NCBI GenBank assembly: GCA_963729195.1 | Contig: CAVSNF010000025.1 | Span: forward strand, 186,001-250,000 | From: CAVPTL01 sp963729195 | GTDB taxonomy: Bacteria; Actinomycetota; Thermoleophilia; Gaiellales; JAICJC01 | Length of the DNA: 64,000 nt | Reading direction: 5' to 3' | Part shown: positions 37,698 to 46,760 of the stretch, piece after piece | Numbering within the stretch: position 1 is the stretch's first letter | How the letters are laid out: each line of letters begins with the position of its first letter | Notes under the pieces: generated by a model | Told to the model about the DNA's origin: nothing | Databases searched by the model: none | What the model saw: only the letters and a program-made list of their open reading frames with translations | Made by a program: the position numbers and the translations under genes

Positions 37698-38456
37698 ATG
37701 GCCGACCGCGACGCGATTGTCGCCTTTTTGGACTCCCACCTCGATGTCCACGCATACCCGGACTACCTGCCGGTGGGTCTGCAGGTGCCGGGTGCGAGCG
37801 AGGTCAGCCGGGTTGCCACCGGCGTCTCGTCCTCGCTCGAGCTGTTTCGCCGAGCCGGCGAGGCCGGCGCCCAGATGCTGATCGTCCACCACGGCCTCTT
37901 CTGGAACAGCGACCCGCGCCGGATCGGGCCGCGCCAGAAAGAACGGCTGCGGAGCCTCTTTGACAGCGACCTGTCGCTGGTCGCCTACCACCTGGCGCTC
38001 GACGCCCACCCCCAGGACGGAAATAACGCGCTCATCTGCAACGCACTGGAACTCGGCGACCTGCACGGCTTCGGAGGCAGTGGCGAGCGCACCATCGGCT
38101 TCATCGGTACAGCAGAACCGTCGATCTCGCCCGACCGCCTGCTCGCCCGCGTGCGCGCGAACATCAACCCCGATCCGATCGCCTTCCTGCACGGCCCCGA
38201 GCGAATCCGCAGGGTCGCGGTCGTCTCCGGCGGCGCCGCCGACCTGGTCGACGAGGCCGCCGATGCCGGCGCCGACGCGTTCATCACCGGGGAGCCGAAC
38301 GAGCCCGCGATGGCCCGCGCGCAGGAGGCCGGGATCCACTTTGTCGCCGCCGGCCACTACGCCACCGAGGTGTTCGGGGTGAAGGCTCTGGGAGAGTTGG
38401 TGTCACGCCAATTTGGGGTCGAGCACCGCTTCATCGACATCCCCAACCGGGTCTAA
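37698..38456 (+). CDS. Nif3-like dinuclear metal-center protein (NIF3/YbgI)
   Basis: 252 residues. Metal-ligand motifs of the family are clear: MLIVHHGLFW (HH), VAYHLALDAHPQDGNNALIC with His/Asp, and near the C-terminus FVAAGHYATEVFG (GH...E). These proteins form hexameric toroids with a dinuclear metal site; some act as GTP cyclohydrolase-like enzymes, but the role is unsettled. ATG 37698. In many genomes it neighbours a zinc-ribbon protein, absent here. Confidence 0.92.
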   Translation: MADRDAIVAFLDSHLDVHAYPDYLPVGLQVPGASEVSRVATGVSSSLELFRRAGEAGAQMLIVHHGLFWNSDPRRIGPRQKERLRSLFDSDLSLVAYHLALDAHPQDGNNALICNALELGDLHGFGGSGERTIGFIGTAEPSISPDRLLARVRANINPDPIAFLHGPERIRRVAVVSGGAADLVDEAADAGADAFITGEPNEPAMARAQEAGIHFVAAGHYATEVFGVKALGELVSRQFGVEHRFIDIPNRV

Positions 38457-38463
38457 GCCAATG

Positions 38464-38492
38464 TTGACGCCGTCCGCCCAAGTGGGTAGTCT
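38464..38492 (+). promoter_or_regulatory. Predicted promoter of the structured leader and HTH gene
   Basis: TTGACG (38464-38469) and TAGTCT (38487-38492) are spaced by 17 bases, placing the start near 38499. The -35 is a near-perfect match; the -10 is weak. Confidence 0.5.
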
Positions 38493-38498
38493 GTGAGC

Positions 38499-38595
38499 AT
38501 GATTACTGAAGCGGAGACGGCCTGACATTGGACGATTTCCGCTCACTGATGTCGGGAAGCTGAAGCCCACTGAGCAAGCGCTCGGTGGGTTTTTT
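38499..38595 (+). ncRNA. Structured leader or small RNA ending in an intrinsic terminator
   Basis: About 97 bases with no plausible protein beyond an eight-codon frame at 38499. CCTGACATT (521-529, counting from 38000) can pair with GATGTCGGG (548-556) in a nine-pair helix. GCGGA (511-515) can pair with TCCGC (538-542), which lies in that helix's loop, so an H-type pseudoknot is possible. A terminator follows, then a small helix-turn-helix gene. Could be an attenuating riboswitch-like leader or an independent small RNA. I do not recognise it as a known class. Confidence 0.45.
38566..38595 (+). terminator. Intrinsic terminator in leader
   Basis: A ten-pair stem CCCACTGAGC/GCTCGGTGGG (one G-T pair) with an AAGC loop, followed directly by six T. 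It lies 25 bases upstream of the HTH gene start, so it must be read through or bypassed if that gene uses the upstream promoter. Confidence 0.88.
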
Positions 38596-38619
38596 CGTTC
38601 TCACACAGAAGGGAGAAGC

Positions 38620-38781
38620 ATGGCAAACCACCTGACGCCCGAAGAACTGTCCAAGGAGATGGGGATCAAGCGCGACGAGGTCATCCGGCTTTGTCACGAG
38701 CAGGCCGTCCCCATCTACCACGGCAAGATCGACAAGTTCCTGTTCTCCACCGTAGTCCAGGAGACGACCGTCTCGGGCTAG
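38620..38781 (+). CDS. Small helix-turn-helix DNA-binding protein
   Basis: 53 residues. LTPEELSKEMGIKRDEVIRL followed by PIYHGKIDKFLF reads as an excisionase/MerR-like helix-turn-helix with a short wing; nothing follows the DNA-binding part. AAGGGAG lies at a good distance before ATG 38620. The short length excludes a sensor domain. It probably binds DNA as a dimer or recruits a partner; the target is unknown. The gene sits behind a terminator-ended leader. Confidence 0.72.
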   Translation: MANHLTPEELSKEMGIKRDEVIRLCHEQAVPIYHGKIDKFLFSTVVQETTVSG

Positions 38782-38841
38782 GCAGGGCCCAGCCGACGGT
38801 TCTCCCACGCGACGACCGCACCGTCGCGTAATCTGGAAAGT

Positions 38842-40099
38842 ATGCACCGCGCTGCAGTCGTAACGGTCGCCATGTTCCTGGCGGCCGCAGTCCCCCACGC
38901 CGGTGCAGCGACCCTCAACCAGACGATCAACGGCTGGATCGCGCACTCCGCCTTCTCGGGGGCGCGCACCACGCTTTTGGTGTACGACCGAAACACCAAC
39001 CGGTTCGTGGCCGCCCACAAGGCCAGCGTGGTCTTGAAGCCCGGCTCCAACATGAAGCTTCTGACCACGGCCACGGCGCTCTTTCGGTACGGCACCGCCA
39101 CCCGCCTCAGCACCCAGGTGATGACCGGCGGGTCGCTCGTCAAACGGCACCCTGCACGGCAACCTGTGGCTGGTCGGCGGCGGCGACCCGTCGTTCTCCA
39201 CCGGCACCTTCTCGAGCAAAGCCTGGGGCGGATCCTCAGGCCGCACCGACCAGCTCGCCCAGGCGGTCAAGGCCGCCGGCATCACCAAGGTCACCGGCCG
39301 CATCATCGGCGACGAGAGCCGCTTTGACAGCCGCCGCACCGCGCCCTACTGGAAACCCGACTACTGGCGCGACTGTCCTCCCATCTCGGCGCTCTCGGTC
39401 AACATGGACCTGTGGACGTACGGCGCCCCCGAAGCCGCTCCCAACCCGGCGCTGCACGCCGCCCGGGTGTTTCGCACCTCCCTGATCGGCGCCGGAGTCA
39501 AGGTCGCCGGCGGATCGGGCGCCGCCACCCGGCCCAGCACCGTGCACGTGGTGGCAACCGAGCAGTCGCCGACGATGGCGCGGCTGATGCGCCAGATGGA
39601 CCGAAACTCGGTCAACTACTACGCCGAGGTGCTGCTCAAAGACCTGGCCGTGCGCGGCGGGCGCAAGGGCACCACCGCAAACGGCGTGCACGCCGTTCGA
39701 AACGCGATCCACGACCTGGGCCTGAGCTTCAAGACCGCGCGGATCTACGACGGCTCGGGACTCTCCACCGGCGATCGCCTGTCGGCCGCACAGATCGTCG
39801 GTCTACTGCGAGCGATCTCGGCCAAGCCGTGGGCCGCCTCCTTCCGCGGGGCCCTGCCCCAGGCCGGCGTCAATGGCACCCTCAGACACCGCATGCGCAC
39901 CGGCAGAGCCCACCGAAACGTGGTCGCAAAGACCGGCACGCTCAACGACGCCTCGGCCCTGTCGGGCTACGTCAACGCCGCCAACGGGCATCGCATCCTG
40001 TTCTCGATGATCATGAACCGCCCCGCGATGAACGTGCTGGCGGCACACAAGCTGCAAGATCGCATCTGCCAGCTGCTGGCCAGCTCGCCCGCGGCCTGA
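38842..40099 (+). CDS. dacB: D-alanyl-D-alanine carboxypeptidase, PBP4/DacB type
   Basis: About 419 residues. A signal peptide (MHRAAVVTVAMFLAAAVPHA) precedes a serine-type penicillin-binding domain with S-x-x-K in KPGSNMKL, S-x-N in RNSVNYYAE and KTG in VAKTGTL, the S13 peptidase set. It trims or cleaves peptidoglycan peptides outside the membrane. Shorter than E. coli PBP4, so the inserted domains are probably reduced. One frameshift near 39145 (after GGSLVK) joins the two frames. Converges on ligA. Confidence 0.85.
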
Positions 40100-40103
40100 G
40101 CCC

Positions 40104-42119
40104 TTACTCGCCCGCGATTCGGTGAAGCTCGTCGAGATCGATCACCGGCACACCCAGCTTCTCGGCCTTGGCCCGCTTCGAGCCGCCCCCGTCGCCGGCC
40201 AGCAGGTAGCTGGTGGACGCCGAGATCGAGTTGGTGACCTTGGCGCCAAGCGAGGTCAAAAGCTCCCCCACCGACTCGCGGGTATACCCCTCGATGGTGC
40301 CGGTGACCACCACGGTGGCGCCCGCCAGCGGCCCATCGGGAGCCGCCTGCTGGGGCGATCGAACCGGGCCCGACAAGGTCACGCCAGCCTCGCGCAGACC
40401 CTCCACCACCGCCAGGTTGTCGGGATCGGCAAGCCAGGTCGCGACCGCCTCGGCGATCACCGGGCCGATGCCCTCGACCTGGGCGATCTCGTCGGGCGTT
40501 GCCTCGATCAGCGCGTCGATCGACCCGAACGAGTCGGCCAGAAGCTGGGCGTTGACGAACCCCACATGCGGAATCCCCAGCCCAAACAGGAGCCGGCCGA
40601 AAGGGCGCTCGCGGGAGTCGGCGATCGACTCCAGCACATTCGTGGCCGAGCGCTCCTGGAATCCCTCCAGCGCCAGCAGATCCTCCAGCGTCAGCTTGTA
40701 GAAGTCAGGCGACTGGCTGACCAAGCCGTTTTGAACCAGCCGCAGCACCAGCTTCTCGCCCACGCCGTCGATATCCATCGCCCCGCGCGAGACGAAGTGG
40801 GTGAGGTGCTGCAGCCCGCGCCCGGGACAGGCCGGGTTCGGGCAGCGGTGCTTGACCTCGCCCTCGGGCTTCTCCACCGCGGTGCCGCAGCTGGGACAGT
40901 GCGTGGGCATCTTCCACGGCGGGTTTCGCTCGGCCCCCTCCGGCATCAGCGGGCCGACCACCTGGGGGATCACATCGCCCGCCCGCTGCACGATCACGGT
41001 GTCGCCCTCGCGGATGTCCTTGCGGTTGATGTCCTCCTCGTTGTGCAGCGTCGCCAGCGACACCGTCACGCCGCCCACCACCACCGGCTCGAGCACCGCA
41101 AACGGGTTGAGCGCACCTGTCCGCCCGACGTTCACGACGATCGAGCGAAGCGTCGTGGTCGCGGTGGTCGGCGCAAACTTGTAGGCGATCGCCCAGCGCG
41201 GGTCGCGGCTGACCACGCCCAGGCGGGTCTGCTGCTCGAACGACGACACCTTCACCACCGCGCCGTCGATATCGAAGTCAAGCTCCGCCCTGCGCCCCTC
41301 CCAGGCGCTGCAGGCGGCGACCACCTCCTCCAGCTCGGTATGCGTCGTGATCTGGTCAGAGACGCGCAGGCCGTGGCGGCGCATCCACTCCAGCGCCTCC
41401 ACATGCGATCCCAGCTCCAGCCCGTCGCGGTAGCCGACCGCGTAGATCCACACGTGCAGCGGCCGTCCGGCGGTGATCGCGGGATCCTTCTGGCGCAGCG
41501 ACCCCGCAGCCGAGTTACGCGGATTCATGAACGTGGGCAGCCCCGCCGCCGCCCGCTCCTCGTTGACCCGGGCAAACCCCAGCAGCGGCAGGTACACCTC
41601 ACCGCGCACCTCGACCACCGCCGGCGGCTGTTCGCCGGGCTCCAATCTCAGCCGCAAGGGGATGCTCGAGATCGTGCGCAGGTTTGGGGTCACGTCCTCG
41701 CCCACCTCGCCGTTGCCGCGGGTGGCGCCGCGCACGAACACGCCCTGCTCGTAGGTGAGCGAGATCGCCAAGCCGTCGATCTTCGGCTCCACCACCCACT
41801 CCACCGGCTCGCCGTCCAGCAGCCGCAGGTCTCGCTCGATCCAGGCCCGCAACTCGTCGTCGTTGCGGGCATTTGCCAGCGACAGCATCGGCTGGCGATG
41901 GGTCACCTCGGCAAAGTCACCCGACGGAGTCGCCCCCACCCGCTGGGTGGGCGAGTCGGAGGTGACCAGCTCGGGGTGGGCCTCTTCCAGCTCGCGCAGC
42001 TCGCGCATGCCGGCGTCGTAGCTGCCGTCGTCAATCGTCGGCTGGTCGAGCACGTGATAGCGGTAGTTGGCCTCGTTCAGCTGCTCACGCAGCTCGGCGA
42101 TGCGACTCTCGACACTCAC
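40104..42119 (-). CDS. ligA: NAD-dependent DNA ligase LigA
   Basis: 671 residues, full length. Domains in order: Ia (NYRYHVLDQPTIDDGSYDAG), adenylation with nucleophile Lys in VEPKIDGLAISL, OB-fold, a four-Cys zinc finger (CPSCG and CPNPAC), helix-hairpin-helix repeats (DIDGVGEKL and AQVEGIGPVIAEAVATWL) and a C-terminal BRCT domain (LAGATVVVTGTIEGYTRESV). Seals nicks in replication. GTG 42119 overlaps the HAD gene TGA (GTGA). Confidence 0.97.
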   Translation of the reverse strand: MSVESRIAELREQLNEANYRYHVLDQPTIDDGSYDAGMRELRELEEAHPELVTSDSPTQRVGATPSGDFAEVTHRQPMLSLANARNDDELRAWIERDLRLLDGEPVEWVVEPKIDGLAISLTYEQGVFVRGATRGNGEVGEDVTPNLRTISSIPLRLRLEPGEQPPAVVEVRGEVYLPLLGFARVNEERAAAGLPTFMNPRNSAAGSLRQKDPAITAGRPLHVWIYAVGYRDGLELGSHVEALEWMRRHGLRVSDQITTHTELEEVVAACSAWEGRRAELDFDIDGAVVKVSSFEQQTRLGVVSRDPRWAIAYKFAPTTATTTLRSIVVNVGRTGALNPFAVLEPVVVGGVTVSLATLHNEEDINRKDIREGDTVIVQRAGDVIPQVVGPLMPEGAERNPPWKMPTHCPSCGTAVEKPEGEVKHRCPNPACPGRGLQHLTHFVSRGAMDIDGVGEKLVLRLVQNGLVSQSPDFYKLTLEDLLALEGFQERSATNVLESIADSRERPFGRLLFGLGIPHVGFVNAQLLADSFGSIDALIEATPDEIAQVEGIGPVIAEAVATWLADPDNLAVVEGLREAGVTLSGPVRSPQQAAPDGPLAGATVVVTGTIEGYTRESVGELLTSLGAKVTNSISASTSYLLAGDGGGSKRAKAEKLGVPVIDLDELHRIAGE

Positions 42120-42797
42120 CCGGCCAGCACCTCCACCGGCAGCCCAAACGTGAGGTCGGGCTGCTCGGCCTCCATCTCATCGGCACCGGCCACACCCCAA
42201 AGCACCGCGGCGGTGAGACCACACCCGCCGCCCGCGCTGCGCGGATGTCCCAGGCGGTATCGCCCAGGTAGACGGCGTCTGCGGGAGCGACATCCAGCCG
42301 CCGCAGCGCCTCCAAAAGCGGATCGGGCAGCGGCTTGTGGCGATCGGTGTCCTCCCAGCTCACGATCACATCAAACCGGGTGGTGATGCCGAGCAGGTCG
42401 AGCGCCAGGTCGACGGCGTTTCGCCGCTTGGAGGTGACGATGCCGATCGTGCGGCCGTCCGCCTGCAGCCCCGCCAGCAGCTCCTCCACCCCGGGGTAGC
42501 GGGCCAAGAGCGCATCGTGGCGGGTGGCATTGTGGGCAAGGTAGACGTCGGTGAGCTCCTGCCGCGCGCTCGAGGATCGAGCGTCTGCATCGCGTCCAGA
42601 AGCGGCCTGCCGATGCATCCCCGCAGGACATCCTCGGGGGGCGTCTCGCCCAGCACGGTGGCAGTCGTATACCGGTAGGAGTCGAGGATCAGCTCGACCG
42701 AGTCGACCAGGGTGCCGTCGAAATCAAACAGCCACACCGACGGCCGCCAACCGTCACGCCAGCGCCGGGTGGCCTCGGAGTCGAAGGTGATCGCCAT
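42116..42797 (-). CDS. HAD-superfamily phosphatase, phosphoglycolate phosphatase-like
   Basis: About 226 residues. Motif I DFDGTLVDS, motif II in GIVTSKRR, Lys in DRHKPLPDPLLEAL and motif III YLGDTAWDIRAARAAG are those of subfamily IA HAD phosphatases with a small helical cap. Acts on a small phosphorylated metabolite or pyrophosphate. Two frameshifts (near 42575 and 42225). ATG 42797; translation runs into ligA. Confidence 0.83.
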
Positions 42798-42859
42798 CAC
42801 CGAGAATGCTAGTTGAGTGGGTTGAAATCCAATGCGGGCGGATCGCCGTATCTCCCAGC

Positions 42860-43357
42860 ATGAAAACCCCAACCCGCATCAGCCGCTCGCTCACCCTCGC
42901 TCTCGCAGTCGGCGCATTGGCGCTGATGCTGGCAGCGTGCGGTTCGAGCTCGAGCTCAGACACCACAAGCTCAGCCGCTCCCGCAGGATCGACCGCCGCG
43001 AGCGGCGGCACCACCGTCCCGGTCACGCTCAAAGACTTCTCGATCACGATGCCGAAGATGGCGCTGGCGCCGGGCACCTACACGTTCGACGTCACCGACA
43101 ACGGGCCGTCGTCCCACAACCTCACCATCAACGGCCCCGGAGTCTCGAATCAGGCGACGTCGACCTTCGCGTCGGGCACCCAGACGCTGACCGTGACGCT
43201 GAAAGACGGCACCTATGACTTCTACTGCTCCGTGCCCGGCCACAAGGCCGCGGGCATGGACGTCAAGGTGACGGTCGGATCCGGCGGCGGTGCGGCTGCG
43301 ACCACCACCGAGGACAACGGCGGCGGATCCAGCTCGAGCGGCGGCGGCTGGTCATAG
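42860..43357 (+). CDS. Cupredoxin-domain lipoprotein (plastocyanin-like)
   Basis: 165 residues. The signal peptide ends in a lipobox, MLAACGSS, followed by a Ser/Thr-rich linker. The cupredoxin domain supplies type-1 copper ligands: His in GPSSHNLTI and the C-x4-H-x4-M set in YCSVPGHKAAGM. The C-terminal 30 residues are Gly/Ser/Thr rich. A membrane-anchored extracytoplasmic electron carrier or copper-binding protein. ATG 42860 within the short gap from the divergent HAD gene. Confidence 0.9.
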   Translation: MKTPTRISRSLTLALAVGALALMLAACGSSSSSDTTSSAAPAGSTAASGGTTVPVTLKDFSITMPKMALAPGTYTFDVTDNGPSSHNLTINGPGVSNQATSTFASGTQTLTVTLKDGTYDFYCSVPGHKAAGMDVKVTVGSGGGAAATTTEDNGGGSSSSGGGWS

Positions 43358-43437
43358 GCACAGGGGTTTCGCGCCCCGTCTACCTCGGGTTTGCCCTCGC
43401 CTCCATCGGAGGGCCGCTCGCACTGATCGCGCTGCTC

Positions 43438-44520
43438 GTGCCCGACGCGGTGGGCGACGATGCGATCGCCTCCGCCGGGCTGGTGGTGGCCGCCGGATCA
43501 CTGCTGTTCGTGCCGGGGCTTCTGGTGTGGTACCGCTACTCGGAGCGGATCGCAAGCGACGGCGGCCTGTATGAGTTCGTCCACCAGGCCGCCGGCCCTC
43601 GCTGGGCCACGATCCAGGCCTGCTTTTGGATCGTCAGCTACTTCCTGTACCTGCCCTCCACGATCACCCAGGTGGTGTACGACATCGTGCCGGTGGCCTT
43701 CCCCGGCGTGGAGCCGTACCGGGCGTGGCTCCAGATCCTGCTGCCGGTGGTGATCATCCTGGGGCTGGTGTTGGTGGAGCGCTGGGTGCTGGTGACGCTG
43801 GGACTGGTGGCGGTGGTGCAGATCCTGGTGGTGATCGTGCTCGGATTTGCGATCCTCAGCCACGCCGGGTCGGTCAGCTCGTCGCTGGGGACGCACAGCT
43901 CCGGCCTGCAGCTGCCGCGCGGAGCCGCCAACGTGGCGCTGCTCTTCACCTGCGCCAGCCTGCCGCTGTTCCTCGGCGGCGAGGTCGAGGGCGGATCGCG
44001 CACCATCCGCCGCACGCTGGTGATCTCGGTGGCGGCGGTGGCAGGGATCCTGCTGTTCGCCGCAGTCGGCCTGAACCAGTTTGCCCAGTCCCAGATCGCC
44101 CTGCTGGAGACGCCCGGCTACACCGTGGCCGAGATCGTCTCCGGACACCGCCTGGCGGTGATCGTGATGGCCGTGGCCGCCGCCAGCGTGGTGAGCGTGA
44201 TCGTGGCCGAATACGTCGCACTCACCCGGGTGGTGCGAGCCGTCACCGGCATCGACCTGCGCCGCGGCGCGCTCGCCATCGGCGGCCTCTTCCTGCTCGG
44301 CGCGGCGCTGGCGCTGATCGACCCCGACGAGGTGTACGAACACGCCCTCACCGGCTCGCTGGTGGCGCTCTACATCTCCCAGGCGATGGTGTTTGCGGTG
44401 TATCCGATGTATGCCCAAAAACAGGGCCGGCGCTCGCCCACCGACATCGGCATCGCCGTGATCGCCACCGGGCTGATGGTGTTTGGACTGTACGTGGCCG
44501 TCACCCAGGCGGGATCGTAG
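43438..44520 (+). CDS. APC-superfamily permease, start uncertain
   Basis: 360 residues from GTG 43438, with about 10 hydrophobic segments. The same frame is open back to the cupredoxin stop and encodes a hydrophobic stretch (VYLGFALASIGGPLALIALL) that looks like the true first helix but has no ordinary start codon, so the N-terminus may be hidden by an error. SDGGLYEFVHQAAGPRWATI carries the G-G-x-Y-x-x-V pattern of amino acid transporters. Short for the family. Substrate unknown. Confidence 0.72.
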   Translation: MPDAVGDDAIASAGLVVAAGSLLFVPGLLVWYRYSERIASDGGLYEFVHQAAGPRWATIQACFWIVSYFLYLPSTITQVVYDIVPVAFPGVEPYRAWLQILLPVVIILGLVLVERWVLVTLGLVAVVQILVVIVLGFAILSHAGSVSSSLGTHSSGLQLPRGAANVALLFTCASLPLFLGGEVEGGSRTIRRTLVISVAAVAGILLFAAVGLNQFAQSQIALLETPGYTVAEIVSGHRLAVIVMAVAAASVVSVIVAEYVALTRVVRAVTGIDLRRGALAIGGLFLLGAALALIDPDEVYEHALTGSLVALYISQAMVFAVYPMYAQKQGRRSPTDIGIAVIATGLMVFGLYVAVTQAGS

Positions 44521-44543
44521 GGGTCAAGCTAGGCTTCCCGGGG

Positions 44544-45047
44544 ATGGCAGCACTCGACGACGGATATGTGATCCCCGAGGGGGCCAAGATCGGCCACGTC
44601 CACCTGAAGGTGGCCGATATCGACCGCTCGCTCGACTTCTACTGCGGCATCCTCGGCTTCGAGCTGCAGGCGCGGATGGGGCCGGCGGCGGCGTTCATCA
44701 GCGCCGGCGGCTATCACCACCACATCGGCCTGAACACGTGGCAGTCGCGTGGCGGCTCACCGCCCCCACCGGGCACCACCGGCCTCTTCCACACCGCCGT
44801 GCTCTACCCCACCCGGCGCGAGCTTGCGATCGCGCTCACGCGTCTGCGGGATGCCGACTGGCCGCTGACCGGCGCCAGCGACCACGGCGTCAGCGAGGCG
44901 CTCTACCTGAACGACCCCGACCAGAACGGCGTGGAACTCTACTGGGACCGGCCGCGCGACCAGTGGCCCCAGCCGGACGAGCACGACAACATCCCGCTGG
45001 TCTCAGACCCGCTCGACCTGGCCGACCTGCTGCGCGAAGCCGAGTAG
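44544..45047 (+). CDS. VOC-family dioxygenase/glyoxalase-like protein (CatE type)
   Basis: 167 residues. A vicinal-oxygen-chelate fold with metal ligands His in KIGHVHLKVADIDRSLDFY, His in GLFHTAVLYPTRRELA and Glu in NGVELYWDRP; AGGYHHHIGLNTW is typical of CatE-like extradiol dioxygenases. Likely binds Fe(II) or another divalent ion. ATG 44544 is 24 bases after the permease stop. Ends before the arsR operator region. Confidence 0.85.
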   Translation: MAALDDGYVIPEGAKIGHVHLKVADIDRSLDFYCGILGFELQARMGPAAAFISAGGYHHHIGLNTWQSRGGSPPPPGTTGLFHTAVLYPTRRELAIALTRLRDADWPLTGASDHGVSEALYLNDPDQNGVELYWDRPRDQWPQPDEHDNIPLVSDPLDLADLLREAE

Positions 45048-45076
45048 CTTCGGATCCTGGCGGGGTTCGGCCTCGC

Positions 45077-45105
45077 TTGACCGATCGTATTCAACCTGAT
45101 AGTTT
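45077..45105 (+). promoter_or_regulatory. Predicted arsR promoter
   Basis: TTGACC (45077-45082) and TAGTTT (45100-45105) with a 17-base spacer, about 30 bases before the arsR ATG. The operator overlaps it. Confidence 0.6.
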
Positions 45106-45125
45106 AGAACTCTCCGGTTGAATAC
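45087..45125. promoter_or_regulatory. Perfect inverted-repeat operator of arsR
   Basis: Ten-base arms GTATTCAACC and GGTTGAATAC match perfectly with a 19-base spacer. The left arm lies between -35 and -10, the right arm abuts the AAGGAGC ribosome site, so binding would block transcription of arsR and its partner. Autoregulation is the usual ArsR arrangement. Confidence 0.75.
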
Positions 45126-45135
45126 AAGGAGCTCG

Positions 45136-45490
45136 ATGCCCACCGACCAACTCAGCAGAACGTTTGCGGCCCTCGCCGACCCGACCAGGCGGGCGATGCT
45201 CACTCGCCTCTCGGAGGGCGAGGCCACGGTCGGCCAGCTGGCCGCCCCCTTCGACATGTCGCTTCGCGGCGGTCTCCAAGCACCTGCGGGTGCTCGAGCA
45301 CGCCGGGCTGGTCAGCCGGGGCCGAGACGCCCAGTACCGGCCGGCCCACCTCGAGGCGCGGCCGCTGGCCGCGGCATCCGAGTGGATCGGCGACTACGCC
45401 CGCTTCTGGGCCGGCAGCGCCGACGCACTCGGCAGCTACCTGGAAACGCTTCAGCAGCCCACCACACCCAAGGAGAACAGCAATGACTGA
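45136..45490 (+). CDS. ArsR-family transcriptional repressor
   Basis: About 118 residues. TFAALADPTRRAMLTRLSEG and VSKHLRVLEHAGLVSRGRDA are the ArsR winged helix-turn-helix; no metal-binding Cys cluster is visible, so it is the metal-independent kind that pairs with SRPBCC proteins. A one-base frameshift near 45264 (CTTCG for CTCG) lies just before the recognition helix. ATG 45136 follows AAGGAGC. Its stop overlaps the next start by 8 bases. Confidence 0.88.
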
Positions 45491-45935
45491 CGGACTGACC
45501 ATCACCCGCACCTTCGCGGCGCCACGCGAGCTCGTGTGGGCCGCCTGGACGCGACCCGAGCACTTCTCGGTGTGGTTTGGCACCGAGGCCCTGGCCGTGC
45601 CGCTGGAGACGCTCTCGATGGACGTACGCGTCGGCGGGGCATGGCACGCGGTCATGCACCTCCCCGACGGCGGCACGATCGACTGGCACGGTGAGTACAC
45701 CGAGGTCGACCCGCCCGCGCGGCTGGCCCTGACGATGAGCGACGTCGCCGCCAGCGACGCCTACGAGCCCGTCACCGTTGACCTGGTGGAGGTCGACGGC
45801 GGTACCGAGATGACGCTCACCCAGACCGGCGGCCACCTCACCAAGGAGCAGTACGCCCAGACGGTGATCGGCTACAACGGCTTCTTCGACGACATGGAGA
45901 AGCTGCTCGCCGCGGAGATCGAGCTGTCCCGATAA
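45483..45935 (+). CDS. SRPBCC/AHSA1-domain protein
   Basis: 150 residues. LTITRTFAAPRELVWAAWTR and HFSVWFGTEAL start the AHSA1-type START-like ligand cavity; the C-terminal long helix is YNGFFDDMEKLLAAEIE. It is translationally coupled to arsR, a common pair in which the SRPBCC protein binds or modifies a hydrophobic ligand. Ligand unknown. Convergent with surE, with no gap. Confidence 0.9.
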   Translation: MTDGLTITRTFAAPRELVWAAWTRPEHFSVWFGTEALAVPLETLSMDVRVGGAWHAVMHLPDGGTIDWHGEYTEVDPPARLALTMSDVAASDAYEPVTVDLVEVDGGTEMTLTQTGGHLTKEQYAQTVIGYNGFFDDMEKLLAAEIELSR

Positions 45936-46716
45936 CTACTCGGCCTCGAGCGACCAGGCCGCGATCTCTGCGATGGCCGACTGGCTGGTGAGATCGAGGT
46001 GCACCGGCGTGACCGAGATCAGGCCGCGCGCGATCGCCTCGAAGTCGGTGCCCTCCTCGTCGTGATAGGAAGGGTCGTCGCCGTAGATGCTGTAGCGGCG
46101 GCGGCCCTCGGAGTCTGACTCGAGCTCCAATCGGTCGCGGTAGATGCGCCGGCCCAGCCGCCCCACCGCGACGCCCTTGAGCGGCGGCGGGGGGACGTTC
46201 ACGTTCAGGATCGTGCGCGGCGGCAGGCCGCGGCTTGCGACCTGCTTCCACCAGGCTTCGCAGAAACCTCGCCGCCGGCTCGAAGTCGTACAGCTCGCGG
46301 CGCTTGAAGTCGACCTTCTGATCGACGCTCTGCTGCGAGATGGCGATCCCCGGGATGCCGAGCACGATGCCCTCGAAGGCGGCCGCGACGGTGCCCGAAT
46401 AGGTGACGTCGTCGCCCAGGTTGACGCCGTAGTTGATGCCCGAGACGATCAGGTCGGGCCGCTCGCCGACCAGGCCCAGGTCGGCGAACCGGACGCAGTC
46501 GACCGGCGTGCCGTCGGTGGCATAGCCGATGCTGCCGTCGCGCAGCTCGACCTCGGTGATCGTCAACGAGCGGGTGATCGTGATCGCCCGGCCGATCGCG
46601 CTGCGATTGGAATCGGGCGCGATCACCGCCACCTCGGCGATCTCGTCCAGCGCCAGCTTGGCCTCGTACAGGCCCCGCGACGTGATCCCATCATCATTGG
46701 TCAGGAGAATCTTCAT
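45936..46716 (-). CDS. surE: 5'/3'-nucleotidase SurE
   Basis: About 260 residues. The N-terminal metal motif ILLTNDDGITSRG, APDSNRSAIGRAIT, the SGINYGVNLGDDVTYSGTVA core and the late strand LISVTPVHLDLTS match SurE, a divalent-metal nucleoside monophosphatase used in survival. One frameshift near 46262. ATG 46716 lies 13 bases downstream of a palindromic repeat that separates it from truA. Confidence 0.92.
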
Positions 46717-46728
46717 GCCACGGCTGTC

Positions 46729-46760
46729 GTGAATAAAAGGTGCCTGGCACCTTTATTCAT
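46729..46760. repeat. 32-bp palindromic repeat, copy 3
   Basis: Core GGTGCC-T-GGCACC with outer arms GTGAATAAAA and TTTATTCAT; one extra A in the left arm makes it slightly asymmetric. On the minus strand it carries the truA stop (TAA, 46753-46755). Confidence 0.88.

Noticed and set aside
38499..38525. Eight-codon frame as an attenuation leader peptide
   Set aside because: No ribosome site, begins at the predicted transcript start, and has no run of a single regulatory amino acid.
38499..38560. Resemblance of the leader to a fluoride riboswitch (CTGATG segment)
   Set aside because: The following conserved CUCCUAC-like segment and the upstream GAUGG-type element are missing, and the pairing pattern differs.
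40122..42386. 754-residue plus-strand frame opposite ligA
   Set aside because: Antisense reading of an intact, strongly conserved ligase; composition is His/Arg-rich as expected for a GC-rich shadow frame.
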